Positions 50,559-59,636 of a stretch of DNA of 64,000 nucleotides are shown here, piece after piece. Made by a program: the position numbers and the translations under genes. Below the pieces are notes generated by a model. It ran no database searches. It saw only the letters and a program-made list of their open reading frames with translations, and was not told where the DNA came from. The DNA is from Granulicella tundricola MP5ACTX9. GTDB lineage: Bacteria; Acidobacteriota; Terriglobia; Terriglobales; Acidobacteriaceae. How positions within the stretch are numbered: the stretch's first letter is position 1; every line of letters starts with the position of its first letter. The DNA is taken from the NCBI RefSeq assembly GCF_000178975.2, contig NC_015064.1:1116001-1180000 (forward strand), in the 5' to 3' direction.

Positions 50559-51767
50559 CTAAACCGCCGCCAGCCCGCGCTCCCGAGCCTTCCACGTAGG
50601 CGAAAGCGACCGCAGCCGCCCCACCGCCTCCGGCACCAGCGCCAGCGCAAGATCGACATCCTCCGCAGTCGTCAGCCGAGACATCGAAAACCTCACACTA
50701 GCCCTCGCCCGTGCCGGCCCCAACCCCATCGCCGTCAGCACATGCGAAGGCTCCGTCGCGCCCGACTGGCAAGCGCTCCCACCCGAAACCGATAGCCCCT
50801 TAAGATCCAGCGCGATCACCAGCGCCTCCGCCTCCACATGGTCAAAGTAGAGGTTCGCGGTATTCGGCGTCCGCTCCGTCCCCGCGCCATTCACGCCCAT
50901 CTCCGCGATCTCCCGCAGCAGCGTCTGCTCGAACCGGTCGCGCAGCCCCGCCAACTCCGCCGGCCCGGCCCCATCGCTCAGCCACCCCGCAGCAATCTCC
51001 GCCGCCTTCCCCAGCGCCACAATCCCTGCGACGTTCTCCGTCCCCGCCCGTCTCTGCCGCTCATGCGTCCCGCCATGAAACAGGGGAGCCAGCCTGACAT
51101 TCCGACGCGTAAACAGCACCCCCGTCCCCTGCGGCGCATACATCTTGTGCCCGGAGATCGAAAGCAGATCCACATCCTTCAGCGGCCCCTTCGCACTCAG
51201 GTCGATCGCCATCTTCCCCGCCGCCTGCACCCCATCCGTATGCACCAGAATGTCTTTCGAGTAGGCCTTGGCGATCCCCGCCAACTCCGCCACAGGCTGC
51301 CCGCTGCCCGTCTCATTATTCGCCAGCATCACAGACACCAGCCTGGTCTCCGGCCGCAACGCCGAACGCAAAGCCTCCGGCTCAACCAGCCCCGCACTCG
51401 TACAAGGCAGAAACGTAACGCTGACCCCACGCTTCTCAAGCGCCTCCGCAGCATGGAGCACCGCATGATGCTCAATGGTCGAAGTAATCAAATGCTGCCC
51501 GGCCCCTAGCTCAAACCCGAGAGTCCCAAACAGCGCCAGGTTATCGCTCTCCGTCCCACCGGAAGTAAACACGATCTCAGACGCCCGGCACCGCAGCAAC
51601 CCAGCCATCTGCTCCCGGGCATGATCCACCGCCGCCCGCGCATACTGCCCCGGCTGATGAATCGAACTCGCATTCCCAAAGTGTTCCAGCAGGTACGGAC
51701 GCATCGCGTCGAACACCTCCGGCAGCAGCGGCGTCGTGGCATTCGCGTCCATATATACTCGGCGCAT
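50559..51767 (-). CDS. Cysteine desulfurase (NifS/IscS family)
   Basis: 402 residues. PLP-dependent: MRRVYMDANATTPLLPEV start, SGGTESDNLAL, HTDGVQAAGK, SISGHKMYAPQGTGVL (PLP Lys, about 208), and the catalytic Cys in SGGSACQSGATEPSHVL (about 330). Group I-type by the loop length. Delivers sulfur for Fe-S clusters and tRNA thiolation (ErpA-type carrier at 2232 and MnmA at 39845 may be users). Lies 42 bp upstream of the LLM gene on the same strand, likely one transcript. Confidence 0.93.
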   Translation of the reverse strand: MRRVYMDANATTPLLPEVFDAMRPYLLEHFGNASSIHQPGQYARAAVDHAREQMAGLLRCRASEIVFTSGGTESDNLALFGTLGFELGAGQHLITSTIEHHAVLHAAEALEKRGVSVTFLPCTSAGLVEPEALRSALRPETRLVSVMLANNETGSGQPVAELAGIAKAYSKDILVHTDGVQAAGKMAIDLSAKGPLKDVDLLSISGHKMYAPQGTGVLFTRRNVRLAPLFHGGTHERQRRAGTENVAGIVALGKAAEIAAGWLSDGAGPAELAGLRDRFEQTLLREIAEMGVNGAGTERTPNTANLYFDHVEAEALVIALDLKGLSVSGGSACQSGATEPSHVLTAMGLGPARARASVRFSMSRLTTAEDVDLALALVPEAVGRLRSLSPTWKARERGLAAV

Positions 51768-51842
51768 CCTTCAAGGATACGCCTCCGCCCCGCTGCTTCT
51801 GCTACGCTTGTTTCGCTCACTAAACTCAAACGGAGAAACAAC

Positions 51843-52418
51843 ATGCGCAAGATCCTCGTCCTCGCTGCCCTCGCAGCCACCACCTTCGGCGCACACGCCC
51901 AGATGGGCAACATGAAGATGCCCGCAGCCGCTGCCGTCGCAGGCGACCCCGCCAAGGCCGACGACTCCATGCTCACAGACTTTGAAGGCGAGTTCATGGC
52001 CGCCGCCAAGGCCATGCCGGCCGACAAGTACAGCTTCACCCCCGCCTCCCTCAACATCCCCGGAGCCAAGTTTGACGGCGTCCGCACCTTCGGAGAAGAG
52101 GTCACGCACGTCGCCCAGGCCAACTACAGCATCTACGCCGGCCTCATGGGCGCCAAGCCGGACGTAGACGTCAAGGCCATCGGCAACCTCAAGTCCAAGG
52201 ACGAGATCGTAGCCGCCGCCACAGCCTCCTTCGCCTACGCCCACAAGGCCATCGCCACCCTCACCGCCGCGAACTCCAACATGACCCTCCGCGCCGGCCA
52301 CGCCGACACCAAATCCAGCCTCGGCGCATACGGAGTAGCCCACGGCTTCGACCACTACGGCCAGATGGTCGAGTACCTCCGCATGAACGGCATAGTCCCC
52401 CCCGCCAGCGCCAAATAA
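51843..52418 (+). CDS. Exported DinB-family protein
   Basis: 191 residues from ATG 51843 with CGGAGA upstream. Signal peptide MRKILVLAALAATTFGAHAQ. The remainder is a DinB-like four-helix bundle: DSMLTDFEGEFMAAAKAMPA, YSFTPA, EEVTHVAQANYSIYAGL, GVAHGFDHYGQMVEYLRMNG; the His residues of TH, HGFDHYGQ are the usual metal-ligand triad. Exported DinB proteins are frequent in Acidobacteria; function unknown. Repeats A and B follow the stop. Confidence 0.82.
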   Translation: MRKILVLAALAATTFGAHAQMGNMKMPAAAAVAGDPAKADDSMLTDFEGEFMAAAKAMPADKYSFTPASLNIPGAKFDGVRTFGEEVTHVAQANYSIYAGLMGAKPDVDVKAIGNLKSKDEIVAAATASFAYAHKAIATLTAANSNMTLRAGHADTKSSLGAYGVAHGFDHYGQMVEYLRMNGIVPPASAK

Positions 52419-52428
52419 ATCGCAATGG

Positions 52429-52500
52429 CGGGTGCCCCATCCTTTCGGAGCTTCATCCCGAAAGGGTGGGTATCGTTTGCGGAAGCAAATGACCGCCTTC
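52429..52500 (+). repeat. Hairpin repeat, family A copy with tail
   Basis: CGGGTGCCCCATCCTTTCGG, stem CTTTCGG/CCGAAAG, then GGGTATCGTTTGCGGAAGCA and GACCGCC. Same leader and tail as 18326-18402, different stem. Confidence 0.75.
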
Positions 52501-52530
52501 CCCCCCGCCTCACCTTCACTCCCACCCCCA

Positions 52531-52596
52531 CCGTCATTCCGAGCGAAGCGAAGAATCCCAGTAGTTGCTCTTGCAGTTGTATGTTCTTGCTCTTCA
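52531..52596 (+). repeat. Repeat B copy 2 with TTGC-rich tail
   Basis: CCGTCATTCCGAGCGAAGCG, AAGAATCCCAGTAGTTGC, then short TTGCNG-like units. Pairs with 18452-18490. Confidence 0.75.
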
Positions 52597-52633
52597 TCGA
52601 TGCAACAATGAGGGCTTTCTAGCCTAGGTACTT

Positions 52634-52957
52634 ATGCCCTCCTCAACAAACACCTTCCAACTCGTCCTTCAATTCGAAGCTCACGAGTTGGAAGACTATG
52701 ACCACCTGGTCGCCCTTGAAGACCTCCTCATCGAGCGCCTTCCCCGCGGTGCTAAGGTCGATGGTCACGATATGGGAGCGGAAGAGTTCAACCTATTCAT
52801 CCTGACGAGCAATCCTACTGAGCTCTTTGAACAGGTAAAGAGCGTTGTCTCCGACAGATTCCCTGATCAGAACTTCAAAGCGGCCTACCGAGCTCTCACC
52901 TCGGAACAATATATTGTTGTCTGGCCGCCCGGCCTCCAGCACTTTGAGATCTCTTGA
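52634..52957 (+). CDS. Small soluble protein of unknown function
   Basis: 107 residues. Alternating beta/alpha pattern: FQLVLQFEAHELEDYDHLVA, LIERLPRGAKVDGHDMGAEEFNLFILTSNP, FEQVKSVVSDRF, with a terminal VVWPPGLQHFEIS. The GAEEFNLFI segment resembles small ferredoxin-like proteins found next to immunity or DNA-handling genes, but no name can be given. Start ATG 52634 has no strong ribosome binding site. Convergent with the FAD monooxygenase gene. Confidence 0.6.
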   Translation: MPSSTNTFQLVLQFEAHELEDYDHLVALEDLLIERLPRGAKVDGHDMGAEEFNLFILTSNPTELFEQVKSVVSDRFPDQNFKAAYRALTSEQYIVVWPPGLQHFEIS

Positions 52958-52969
52958 GGATGAGGAGCA

Positions 52970-54082
52970 TCACCCGCCATGCCCCCGCATAGCCGCCACA
53001 ATATGCTCCAGCCCATCTTCTGAAAACACCTCTTCAATCGCCTCCGCCGCCCCAGCAGCGCAAGCCTCCGCCCGCCCAAACATCCTCTCCTCATAATCCC
53101 GCACAGCCCCTCGCCAATCTGAGCCCGAGACCAGCCCCAAAGCCAGATCAGCCCCATCCCACATCGCCAGGTTCGCCCCATCCCCACCAAACGGCGACAT
53201 CACATGCGCCGCATCCCCCAGCAGCGTAACTCCCGCCTGATTCTCCCATCTGTGCCCAACGGGCAAAGCATAGATCGGCCGCGGAACCATCCGCTCTCCA
53301 CTCTCCGCGATCAACCGCCGCAGCCCCTCATCCCACCCCTCAAACTGAGCCAGCAGATAAGCCCTCAAATCGCCGCTCCCCGTCCAACCCTCCGGCACCC
53401 GCAGCGAGGCATAGATCCCCAGATGCCCGCCCGAGTCCCGATGCGCGATGATCGCCTTCCGCTCGCCCACTGCAAACGTCAACCCCCGTCCGGCCAGCCT
53501 CGCAAGCTCCGGAAACCCCACGTCCACGTCGTCGATCCCCATCTCCACAAACGTCACCCCGCTGTAAACCGGCCTCGCGTCTGAAACCAGCGGCCGAATC
53601 CGCGACCACGTCCCATCCGCCCCCACAATCAGGTCGAACCGCTCGCGCACTCCACCTCGCAACTCAAGTTCAAACCCGCCATCCACACACGGCATAGCAG
53701 CCACCAACTCACTCCCCCACCGCACAACCCCGTCGGGCAGGGAATCGAGCAGCATCTGCCGCAACTGCCCCCGATCCACCTCCGGCCGGTCCTTGCCCGT
53801 AAGATCCTCCTCCAGAAACACCTGCCTCCCATCCTTGTCATAGATCCGCGACTCCTGATCCTCATACCGCGCAATCCGCCTGAAATCCGTCGTCAGCCCC
53901 GCACACGCAATCGCATATTGCCCGGACTTCGCATGCATATCCAGTGACCCACCTTGCGGACGGTCAGACGTTGAAGCCTCCCGCTCAAACACCACCGCCT
54001 CAATCCCATTCACGTACAAGATTCTCGCCAGCGTCAGCCCGCCCGGCCCCGCACCCACAATCCCAATCCTTAGCTTTCCCAT
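52970..54082 (-). CDS. FAD-dependent monooxygenase, TetX-like
   Basis: 370 residues from ATG 54082; GGAGG is 5 bp upstream, so the ATG at 54094 (which is itself part of the ribosome binding site) is not used. FAD domain: GKLRIGIVGAGPGGLTLARI (GxGxxG) and FEREAS; DG motif IVGADGTWSRIRP; and VTLLGDAAHVMSPFGGDGANLAMWDGADL (GD motif, about 290). The pattern fits the flavin monooxygenases of the TetX/PHBH type that hydroxylate aromatic or tetracycline-like compounds. Divergent from a MarR regulator with operators between. Confidence 0.87.
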   Translation of the reverse strand: MGKLRIGIVGAGPGGLTLARILYVNGIEAVVFEREASTSDRPQGGSLDMHAKSGQYAIACAGLTTDFRRIARYEDQESRIYDKDGRQVFLEEDLTGKDRPEVDRGQLRQMLLDSLPDGVVRWGSELVAAMPCVDGGFELELRGGVRERFDLIVGADGTWSRIRPLVSDARPVYSGVTFVEMGIDDVDVGFPELARLAGRGLTFAVGERKAIIAHRDSGGHLGIYASLRVPEGWTGSGDLRAYLLAQFEGWDEGLRRLIAESGERMVPRPIYALPVGHRWENQAGVTLLGDAAHVMSPFGGDGANLAMWDGADLALGLVSGSDWRGAVRDYEERMFGRAEACAAGAAEAIEEVFSEDGLEHIVAAMRGHGG

Positions 54083-54096
54083 CATCACCTCCATTG

Positions 54097-54131
54097 CATA
54101 GCCTGCTATGTAATAAGCATAGTCTACTATC
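54097..54131. promoter_or_regulatory. Two tandem MarR operator palindromes
   Basis: CATAGC-CT-GCTATG (54097-54110, perfect) and CATAGT-CT-ACTATC (54118-54131, one mismatch), 21 bp start to start, i.e. two helical turns on the same face. Positioned between the divergent FAD monooxygenase and MarR genes. Confidence 0.65.
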
Positions 54132-54158
54132 TATAAAACAAGCAGAATTATTAAAACT

Positions 54159-54602
54159 ATGGACGCAGAGATCTTTCGCCGCCCCGGCCACCTCATCACC
54201 CGCTGCGCCCGCCTCCTGCAGCGCGCGGGCGAGCAGCTCTTTAAACCGCTCGGCCTCGGCATCGCCCAGCTTCCCGTCCTGTATTCGCTGAAGGGCGGCA
54301 ACTCCATGACCCAGACGGAGCTCGCAACCCTCGCCCGCATCGAGCAGCCCACCATGGCTCAACTCCTCACCCGCATGGAACGCGACGGCCTCATCCGCCG
54401 TTCGCCCAACCCACAGGACAAACGCAGCAGTCTGATCGCCTTGACGCCACTCGCGCTTGGCAAACTGCCTGCGGCCCGGAGCCTCCTGTTGGAAGGAAGC
54501 AGGGACGCGCTCGCGGGCTTCTCGGAAGTTGAGATCGCTACCCTCAGCCAGCTCCTGCTGCGCGTGGTCAAGAACCTCGATCCCGAAGCTCCCGGACTGT
54601 AA
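54159..54602 (+). CDS. MarR-family transcriptional regulator
   Basis: 147 residues. Winged HTH with SMTQTELATLARIEQPTMAQ (recognition region), LLTRMERDGLIRRSPNPQDKRSSLIALT (wing with DKR). MarR repressors sense aromatic ligands. Target inferred to be the divergent FAD monooxygenase and itself, through the operators at 54097-54131. Start ATG 54159 gives the full N-terminal helix. Confidence 0.9.
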   Translation: MDAEIFRRPGHLITRCARLLQRAGEQLFKPLGLGIAQLPVLYSLKGGNSMTQTELATLARIEQPTMAQLLTRMERDGLIRRSPNPQDKRSSLIALTPLALGKLPAARSLLLEGSRDALAGFSEVEIATLSQLLLRVVKNLDPEAPGL

Positions 54603-54759
54603 CTGCTTGGTCGTCAGCACGTCGAAACTTGAAACGCGGCGCATCACAATTGAATTGACCGCCCCCGCAGCGTCAGATACATTGGCTGCGAATCCCCGAT
54701 CGTTCCGCACGTCTCATGGGCCCCTTTCCAAACCCTGATCCACTGAAAGGCCTTACCCA

Positions 54760-55497
54760 GTGAAGACTCTCTCCGCCCACTCCTTGCTGTCTGCCGCGCT
54801 CCTCAGCTTCGCCCTCTCCGGCTGCAAGAAGACACCTGCGCCACCCGCTCCTGCTCCGGTTGCGGCCGCACCAGCTCCAACCCCAGCCCCCACGCCCGCT
54901 TCAACCCCGGCTGCAACTCCGGAGGCCGCAGCCGCGCCAGGAGCCACCGTCTCCGACCCCGTCACGGCCAACGGCGTCACCACGCAGTCGACACTCGGCA
55001 CCGGCAAAACCGTCGAGTGGGCGCTCAAACAAGGTGAGATCAAGGACGATCCGTCCGGGCAGTGGCCCTCCGCAGCCACCGCCTCCTCCGCCTACAACGA
55101 CGCCAAGGACCAGCAGCGCTTCGCCCCATGGCAGGCGACCGGCGTACCCAACGTCGATCAGGCCGGCGACAACGCCAACGCCTGGGACCCCAAAACCCCG
55201 GACGGAGGAATCGAGTGGCTAGACCTCCTCTACCCCAAGCCGATGCCGGCCACCGGAGTCCGCATCCGCGAAAGCGCAAACGGAGGCGCGGTCGTCAAGG
55301 TGGACCTCATCGACGAGGATAACCACCTCCATCCGCTCTGGAGCGGCACCGACCCCACCAAGGCCCTCAACTACTTCATGCTCACCTTTCCCAAAACCAC
55401 CTACAAGGTCAGCCACGTCAAGATCACGCTCGCCACTAACCTCATACCTGGTGAGAACGAGATCGACGCCGTGCAGCTTGTGAGTTCCGAGAAGTAG
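54760..55497 (+). CDS. Lipoprotein with discoidin-like domain
   Basis: 245 residues from GTG 54760. Signal with lipobox FALSGC. A Pro/Ala-rich linker (about 25-65) precedes a beta domain (about 80-240): YNDAKDQQRFAPWQATGVPN, WDPKTPDGGIEWLDLLYPKP, VRIRESANGGAVVKVDLID, FPKTTYKVSHVKITLATN. This pattern resembles F5/8 type C (discoidin) carbohydrate-binding folds. Function unknown. Followed by an intrinsic terminator. Confidence 0.72.
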   Translation: MKTLSAHSLLSAALLSFALSGCKKTPAPPAPAPVAAAPAPTPAPTPASTPAATPEAAAAPGATVSDPVTANGVTTQSTLGTGKTVEWALKQGEIKDDPSGQWPSAATASSAYNDAKDQQRFAPWQATGVPNVDQAGDNANAWDPKTPDGGIEWLDLLYPKPMPATGVRIRESANGGAVVKVDLIDEDNHLHPLWSGTDPTKALNYFMLTFPKTTYKVSHVKITLATNLIPGENEIDAVQLVSSEK

Positions 55498-55550
55498 CCC
55501 AAAGCCAAAACGCTTGACACGCCCTGTATAATAGAGTAAGGAAACGAGCG

Positions 55551-55580
55551 AGAGCCCGGCACCCCCGCCGGGCTCTTTTT
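55551..55580 (+). terminator. Intrinsic terminator between lipoprotein and ribD
   Basis: Perfect 10-bp stem AGAGCCCGGC / GCCGGGCTCT with ACCCCC loop and TTTTT. TATAAT at 55527-55532 lies 19 bp before it. No FMN riboswitch-like element is seen in this leader. Confidence 0.85.
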
Positions 55581-55673
55581 ACGCCTACTGATCTTGACTG
55601 GGGTATACCGAAGTCCGGACCTAAGCCTTTTATTGTGAAGACTTTGAGACTAAATAGGGGGGAGGGGGAGGGC

Positions 55674-56795
55674 ATGTCGCAGGACCAGCAGTTCATGCAG
55701 CGAGCACTCGAACTAGCCGAGTCCACCACTGCCCTCGCATCCCCAAACCCACAGGTTGGATGCGTTTTCGTCCGGGACGGAAAAATAATTGCAGAGGGTT
55801 TCCACCTCTACGAAGCCCGCGACCACGCCGAGATCGCCGCCCTCAAACAAGCCGAGGCGAACGGCATCGACGTCGCCGGAGACACCGCCTACGTCACTCT
55901 TGAGCCCTGCAGCCACCATGGCCGCACCGGCCCCTGCGCCGACGTATTAATCGCCGCCGGCATCAGCCGCTGCGTGATCGCCACGCTCGACGCGAACCCG
56001 GTCGTCCGCGGCAACGGCGTAGCCAAATTGGAAGCCGCGGGAATCGCCGTCACCGTGGGCGTCCTCGAGCAGAAGGCCCGCACCCTCAACGACGCCTTCG
56101 CCTGGTCCATCCGCCACAACCTCCCGATGGTCACCCTCAAGGCCGCGCTCTCGGTCGACGGCAAGCTCGCCCCGCCGCCCAGCCAGCGGCAGCGCCCCGA
56201 GCCCCACTGGCTCACCGGCCCCGAATCCCGCGCTGAGGTCCAGCGCCTCCGCCACGCCTCCGACGCCATCCTCACCGGCATCGGCACCGTCCTGGCCGAC
56301 GACCCCACCCTCACCGACCGCACCGGCCTACCCCGCCGCCGCCCCCTCCAACGCATTATCCTCGACGCCCACCTCCGCATCCCCGTGGCCTCAAAACTAG
56401 TCGAATCGGCAGCAGACGACCTCCTCATCTTCTGCAACCAGAACGCTCCGCAAGACAGGCTGACAGCCCTCGAAGCCGCCGGAGCCGAGATCCACCAGGT
56501 CCCCGGAACCGATCGCCTCGACCTCCGCGCGATCCTCAGCACTCTCCACGAGCGCAAACTCCTGAGCGTCCTCCTCGAAGCCGGCCCGTCTCTCAACGGA
56601 GCCTTCCTAGCCGCTCACCTCGTCCAGCGCGCCATCCTCTTCTACGCCGACACCGAACTAGGGGAGGGAGCCCTCCCCTTCGCCGAAGACCTCACCAACC
56701 CCCACCTGCTCGAACAAACCATGACCCACGTCACACGAACTACCTTCGGCCCGGATGGCTGTGTCTCCGGCCTGCTTCAAAATCCCTGGGAGTGA
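55674..56795 (+). CDS. ribD: Riboflavin biosynthesis protein RibD
   Basis: 373 residues from ATG 55674, with GGGAGGGGGAGG before it; the frame to 55635 is not used. N-terminal pyrimidine deaminase: DHAEIAAL (zinc His and catalytic Glu, about 51-53) and PCSHHGRTGPC (zinc Cys, about 78-88). C-terminal reductase: PMVTLKAALSVDGKLA, LTGIGTVLADDPTLT (about 195-215), LLSVLLEAGPSLNGAFLA. Two successive steps of riboflavin synthesis. Next gene ribE starts 14 bp downstream. Confidence 0.95.
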   Translation: MSQDQQFMQRALELAESTTALASPNPQVGCVFVRDGKIIAEGFHLYEARDHAEIAALKQAEANGIDVAGDTAYVTLEPCSHHGRTGPCADVLIAAGISRCVIATLDANPVVRGNGVAKLEAAGIAVTVGVLEQKARTLNDAFAWSIRHNLPMVTLKAALSVDGKLAPPPSQRQRPEPHWLTGPESRAEVQRLRHASDAILTGIGTVLADDPTLTDRTGLPRRRPLQRIILDAHLRIPVASKLVESAADDLLIFCNQNAPQDRLTALEAAGAEIHQVPGTDRLDLRAILSTLHERKLLSVLLEAGPSLNGAFLAAHLVQRAILFYADTELGEGALPFAEDLTNPHLLEQTMTHVTRTTFGPDGCVSGLLQNPWE

Positions 56796-56809
56796 GCTAA
56801 CCTAAAACA

Positions 56810-57472
56810 ATGTTCACTGGCCTGATCGAAACCACCGGCACCATCGAGAACGTGACCCACAGCACCAGCGGTCCCGTCCGCATCACCGTCGCCTGCCCCA
56901 CCCTCGCCGCCCGTCTCGAAACAGGCGATTCCATCGCGGTCAACGGCGTCTGCCTCACCGCCCTGGACCTGAGCGAGACCCACTTCTCCGCCGACCTCGC
57001 CTTGGAGACGGTCGAGCGTACCACCCTCTCCCGCCTGCAACCAGGCACCACCGTCAACCTGGAGCTCCCCACCCCCGCCGGCTCCCCACTGGGAGGCCAC
57101 GTAGTCCAGGGCCACGTAGACGGGGTAGCCACCCTCCTCTCCCTTGACCCCATCGATCCTACCAACGAAGAAACATCCGACTGGCGTCTGCGTCTGCTGC
57201 TCCCGGCGACCCTCGCCCGCTATGTCGTCCCGCAGGGCTCGATCACGGTCGAAGGCATCTCCCTCACGGTAGCCGACTTTACGGACGACGTCGTCTCCAT
57301 CGCCATCATCCCCCACACCTATAAGGCCACCGCCCTCCACACCCTCGCCCCCAGCGACCCCATCAACATAGAAGTAGACGTTCTAGGCAAGTACGCGGAG
57401 GCGCAAAAAGAGAATCGGCCACAGCCCGGGTGGACTGTGACCGAAGAATATCTGCTTGCGAACGGCTACTAG
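56810..57472 (+). CDS. ribE: Riboflavin synthase, alpha chain
   Basis: 220 residues. Two internal repeats: N-terminal MFTGLIETTGTIENV...SIAVNGVCLT and C-terminal GGHVVQGHVDGVATL...SITVEGISLTVADF, each a lumazine-binding barrel. Catalyses dismutation of 6,7-dimethyl-8-ribityllumazine to riboflavin. Forms an operon with ribD; ribBA and ribH are not in the window. (Named ribE or ribC by convention.). Confidence 0.95.
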   Translation: MFTGLIETTGTIENVTHSTSGPVRITVACPTLAARLETGDSIAVNGVCLTALDLSETHFSADLALETVERTTLSRLQPGTTVNLELPTPAGSPLGGHVVQGHVDGVATLLSLDPIDPTNEETSDWRLRLLLPATLARYVVPQGSITVEGISLTVADFTDDVVSIAIIPHTYKATALHTLAPSDPINIEVDVLGKYAEAQKENRPQPGWTVTEEYLLANGY

Positions 57473-57547
57473 TAGCATTGGTTCGGCACAAATCTAAGTG
57501 CCGACCAACGGGAGGAGCGACGCGAAGCCCAGTACGGTGCGAAGCAC

Positions 57548-58798
57548 CTAGATGGAGCTCATGTTGTGCAGAAACTCCTGATTGTTGCGAGTTTTTGCGA
57601 GCTTATCCGTAAGCAGTTCCATCGCTTCTGTCGGTGAGAGCGGGTTCAAGACCTTGCGAAGAATCCAGGTGCGCTGGAGATCTTCCTTCGGAATGAGCAG
57701 CTCTTCCTTACGCGTACCGGAGCGCTGAATGTCGATCGCCGGGAACACACGCTTATCGACAAGCTTGCGATCCAGGATGACCTCCATGTTGCCGGTACCC
57801 TTGAACTCTTCAAAGATCACTTCATCCATGCGTGAGCCGGTATCGACGAGTGCGGTAGCGATGATCGTCAGCGAACCACCCTCTTCGATATTGCGGGCCG
57901 CACCGAAGAAGCGTTTCGGACGCTGCAGCGCGTTCGAATCCACACCGCCTGAGAGCACTTTGCCCGAAGGCGGGACGATGGTGTTGTAGGCGCGGGCGAG
58001 ACGTGTAATGGAGTCCAGCAGGATGACGACATCGCGCTTGTGCTCCACAAGGCGCTTGGCCTTCTCGATCACCATCTCCGCAACTTGGACGTGGCGCGCT
58101 GCCGGCTCGTCAAAGGTCGAGCTGATGACTTCACCGCGCACGGAACGCTGCATGTCGGTGACTTCTTCCGGCCGCTCGTCGATCAGGAGGACGATCAGGA
58201 CGACCTCAGGGTGATTGGCGGTGATCGAGTTGGCGATCGACTGCAGGAGCATCGTCTTGCCGGTCCGCGGCGGAGCGACGATCAGCCCACGCTGACCCTT
58301 GCCCACCGGGGTGAGCAGGTCCATCACGCGGCCGGAGATATGCTCGCGCACCGTCTCCATCTTGACGCGTTCCTGTGCATAGAGCGGGGTCAGATTGTCG
58401 AAGAGTACCTTATTGCGAGTCTCTTCAGGCGACTCGAAGTTGATCGCCTCAATCTTCACGAGTGCGAAGTACTTTTCGCCCTCGTGCGGCGAACGGACGT
58501 TGCCGGAGATCGTATCGCCGGTCTTCAGGTCGAACTTGCGAATCTGTGAGGGGGAGACGTAGATATCGTCGGGACCGGGAAGGTAGTTGTAGTCAGGAGA
58601 ACGTAGGAAACCGTAACCGTCGGGCAAGATCTCAAGTACGCCTTCAGCGAAGATGTGACCTTCTTTTTCGCTCTGCGCCTGCAGGATTTTGAAGATCAGA
58701 TCCTGCTTACGGAGGCCGCTGGTGCCGCCAATGTCTAGTCCGCGCGCGAGCTTACCCAGCTCGGCGATGTTGTGCTCTTTCAACTCTGAAATTGTCAT
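57548..58798 (-). CDS. rho: Transcription termination factor Rho
   Basis: 416 residues. N-terminal helical RHO-N domain ([20 protein letters not shown]), RNA-binding cold-shock domain ([20 protein letters not shown]), then RecA-like ATPase: Walker [15 protein letters not shown] (about 180), [17 protein letters not shown] and [11 protein letters not shown] (Q- and R-loop regions). Hexameric RNA helicase for factor-dependent termination. Complete and standard length. Confidence 0.97.
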   Translation of the reverse strand: MTISELKEHNIAELGKLARGLDIGGTSGLRKQDLIFKILQAQSEKEGHIFAEGVLEILPDGYGFLRSPDYNYLPGPDDIYVSPSQIRKFDLKTGDTISGNVRSPHEGEKYFALVKIEAINFESPEETRNKVLFDNLTPLYAQERVKMETVREHISGRVMDLLTPVGKGQRGLIVAPPRTGKTMLLQSIANSITANHPEVVLIVLLIDERPEEVTDMQRSVRGEVISSTFDEPAARHVQVAEMVIEKAKRLVEHKRDVVILLDSITRLARAYNTIVPPSGKVLSGGVDSNALQRPKRFFGAARNIEEGGSLTIIATALVDTGSRMDEVIFEEFKGTGNMEVILDRKLVDKRVFPAIDIQRSGTRKEELLIPKEDLQRTWILRKVLNPLSPTEAMELLTDKLAKTRNNQEFLHNMSSI

Positions 58799-58986
58799 TT
58801 GGATGCGCTTCTTTTCTGAATTTCTTGGGGTGGGGTGGGGATTGGAGGGAACTCAAGCGGGGATCTGCGTGACGCAACGGATATGCAAAGGCCAGCGGGG
58901 AGTGCAGAAGAATAAATTGCGGAGGGGATTACTGCAGGAAAGATACCATGAAACGCTAAAGCAAGTAAAAGCGAAACTGCCGCGCG

Positions 58987-59217
58987 TTAAGCTGCGCGGC
59001 GTTCCTGGCGATCCTCAGCATGGATCTTCTCAACCTTCGGCTCCGGAGCGTCGTCCATGGGAATCGTGTCCTTGAAGCGGTCTAAAACCTCGTTCGTGGT
59101 GTCCTGCAAGCGAGTATTGGGCTTGTGCAGCTTGCGCGTCGCCTTTGAGGCGAGCTGACAAAGCTGATAGCGGTTCGTTACATGCGTAAGTGCTCCAAAG
59201 ATCAAATCTGAGCGCAT
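58987..59217 (-). CDS. rpoZ: RNA polymerase omega subunit
   Basis: 76 residues from ATG 59217, preceded by AAGGAG. MRSDLIFGALTHVTNRYQLC, QLASKATRKLHKPN and LQDTTNEVLDRFKD follow the omega family with RxxLCxLASKATRK. The C-terminal extension DAPEPKVEKIHAEDRQERRA is charged. Stabilises beta prime; no gmk or spoT gene is adjacent in this window. Confidence 0.85.
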   Translation of the reverse strand: MRSDLIFGALTHVTNRYQLCQLASKATRKLHKPNTRLQDTTNEVLDRFKDTIPMDDAPEPKVEKIHAEDRQERRAA

Positions 59218-59636
59218 AAAATTTTCTCCTTCGTATCGTTCTGTCCCAGTCACGTCTGCGCGCGCCGGTCATTCTTGGATCGGGTCGGTCGTTTCGGCTC
59301 AGCGGACCGGGAAGTTCGTGTACCAGATCAAATCAACTTGGTTTGGCTTCAGTAGATATGACGCACTTATGCTCAGGAACGATTCCCTGCCTTTGCATAA
59401 TTGCGTAGTATTTTGAAAACCAGCTTTCGTTTTCCATAAAGACTTATCGGGTCAATGCTGAGAAACGTCAAAAATACGTCGATTTTGAGCCGACTTATTT
59501 TGCTGACCCTTACTGAAAAGTACCCGCTTGGTCGCCTAGAGTCAATACTTATTTCAGTATGTACTTCCTAAGAAATTCCAGAAAAGGGAATATTACTTGC
59601 CGAAATGGACTTCGTTGGGGCGGCAAATCAAGACAT
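59218..59636. other. AT-rich intergenic region between rpoZ and comM fragment
   Basis: 419 bp, lower in GC than the flanking genes. A minus-strand promoter-like pair is noted separately. No supported coding sequence; the frame 59559-59825 is a shadow of comM sequence. Confidence 0.5.
59517..59545 (-). promoter_or_regulatory. Possible minus-strand promoter upstream of rpoZ
   Basis: TTGACT (59540-59545), 17-bp spacer, TACTTT (59517-59522). About 300 bp upstream of rpoZ. Good spacing but unverified. Confidence 0.3.

Noticed and set aside
55498..55673. FMN riboswitch before ribD
   Set aside because: The conserved FMN-aptamer segments (such as GGGGCAGGGTGAAATTCCC-like stretches) are not present in the ribD leader.
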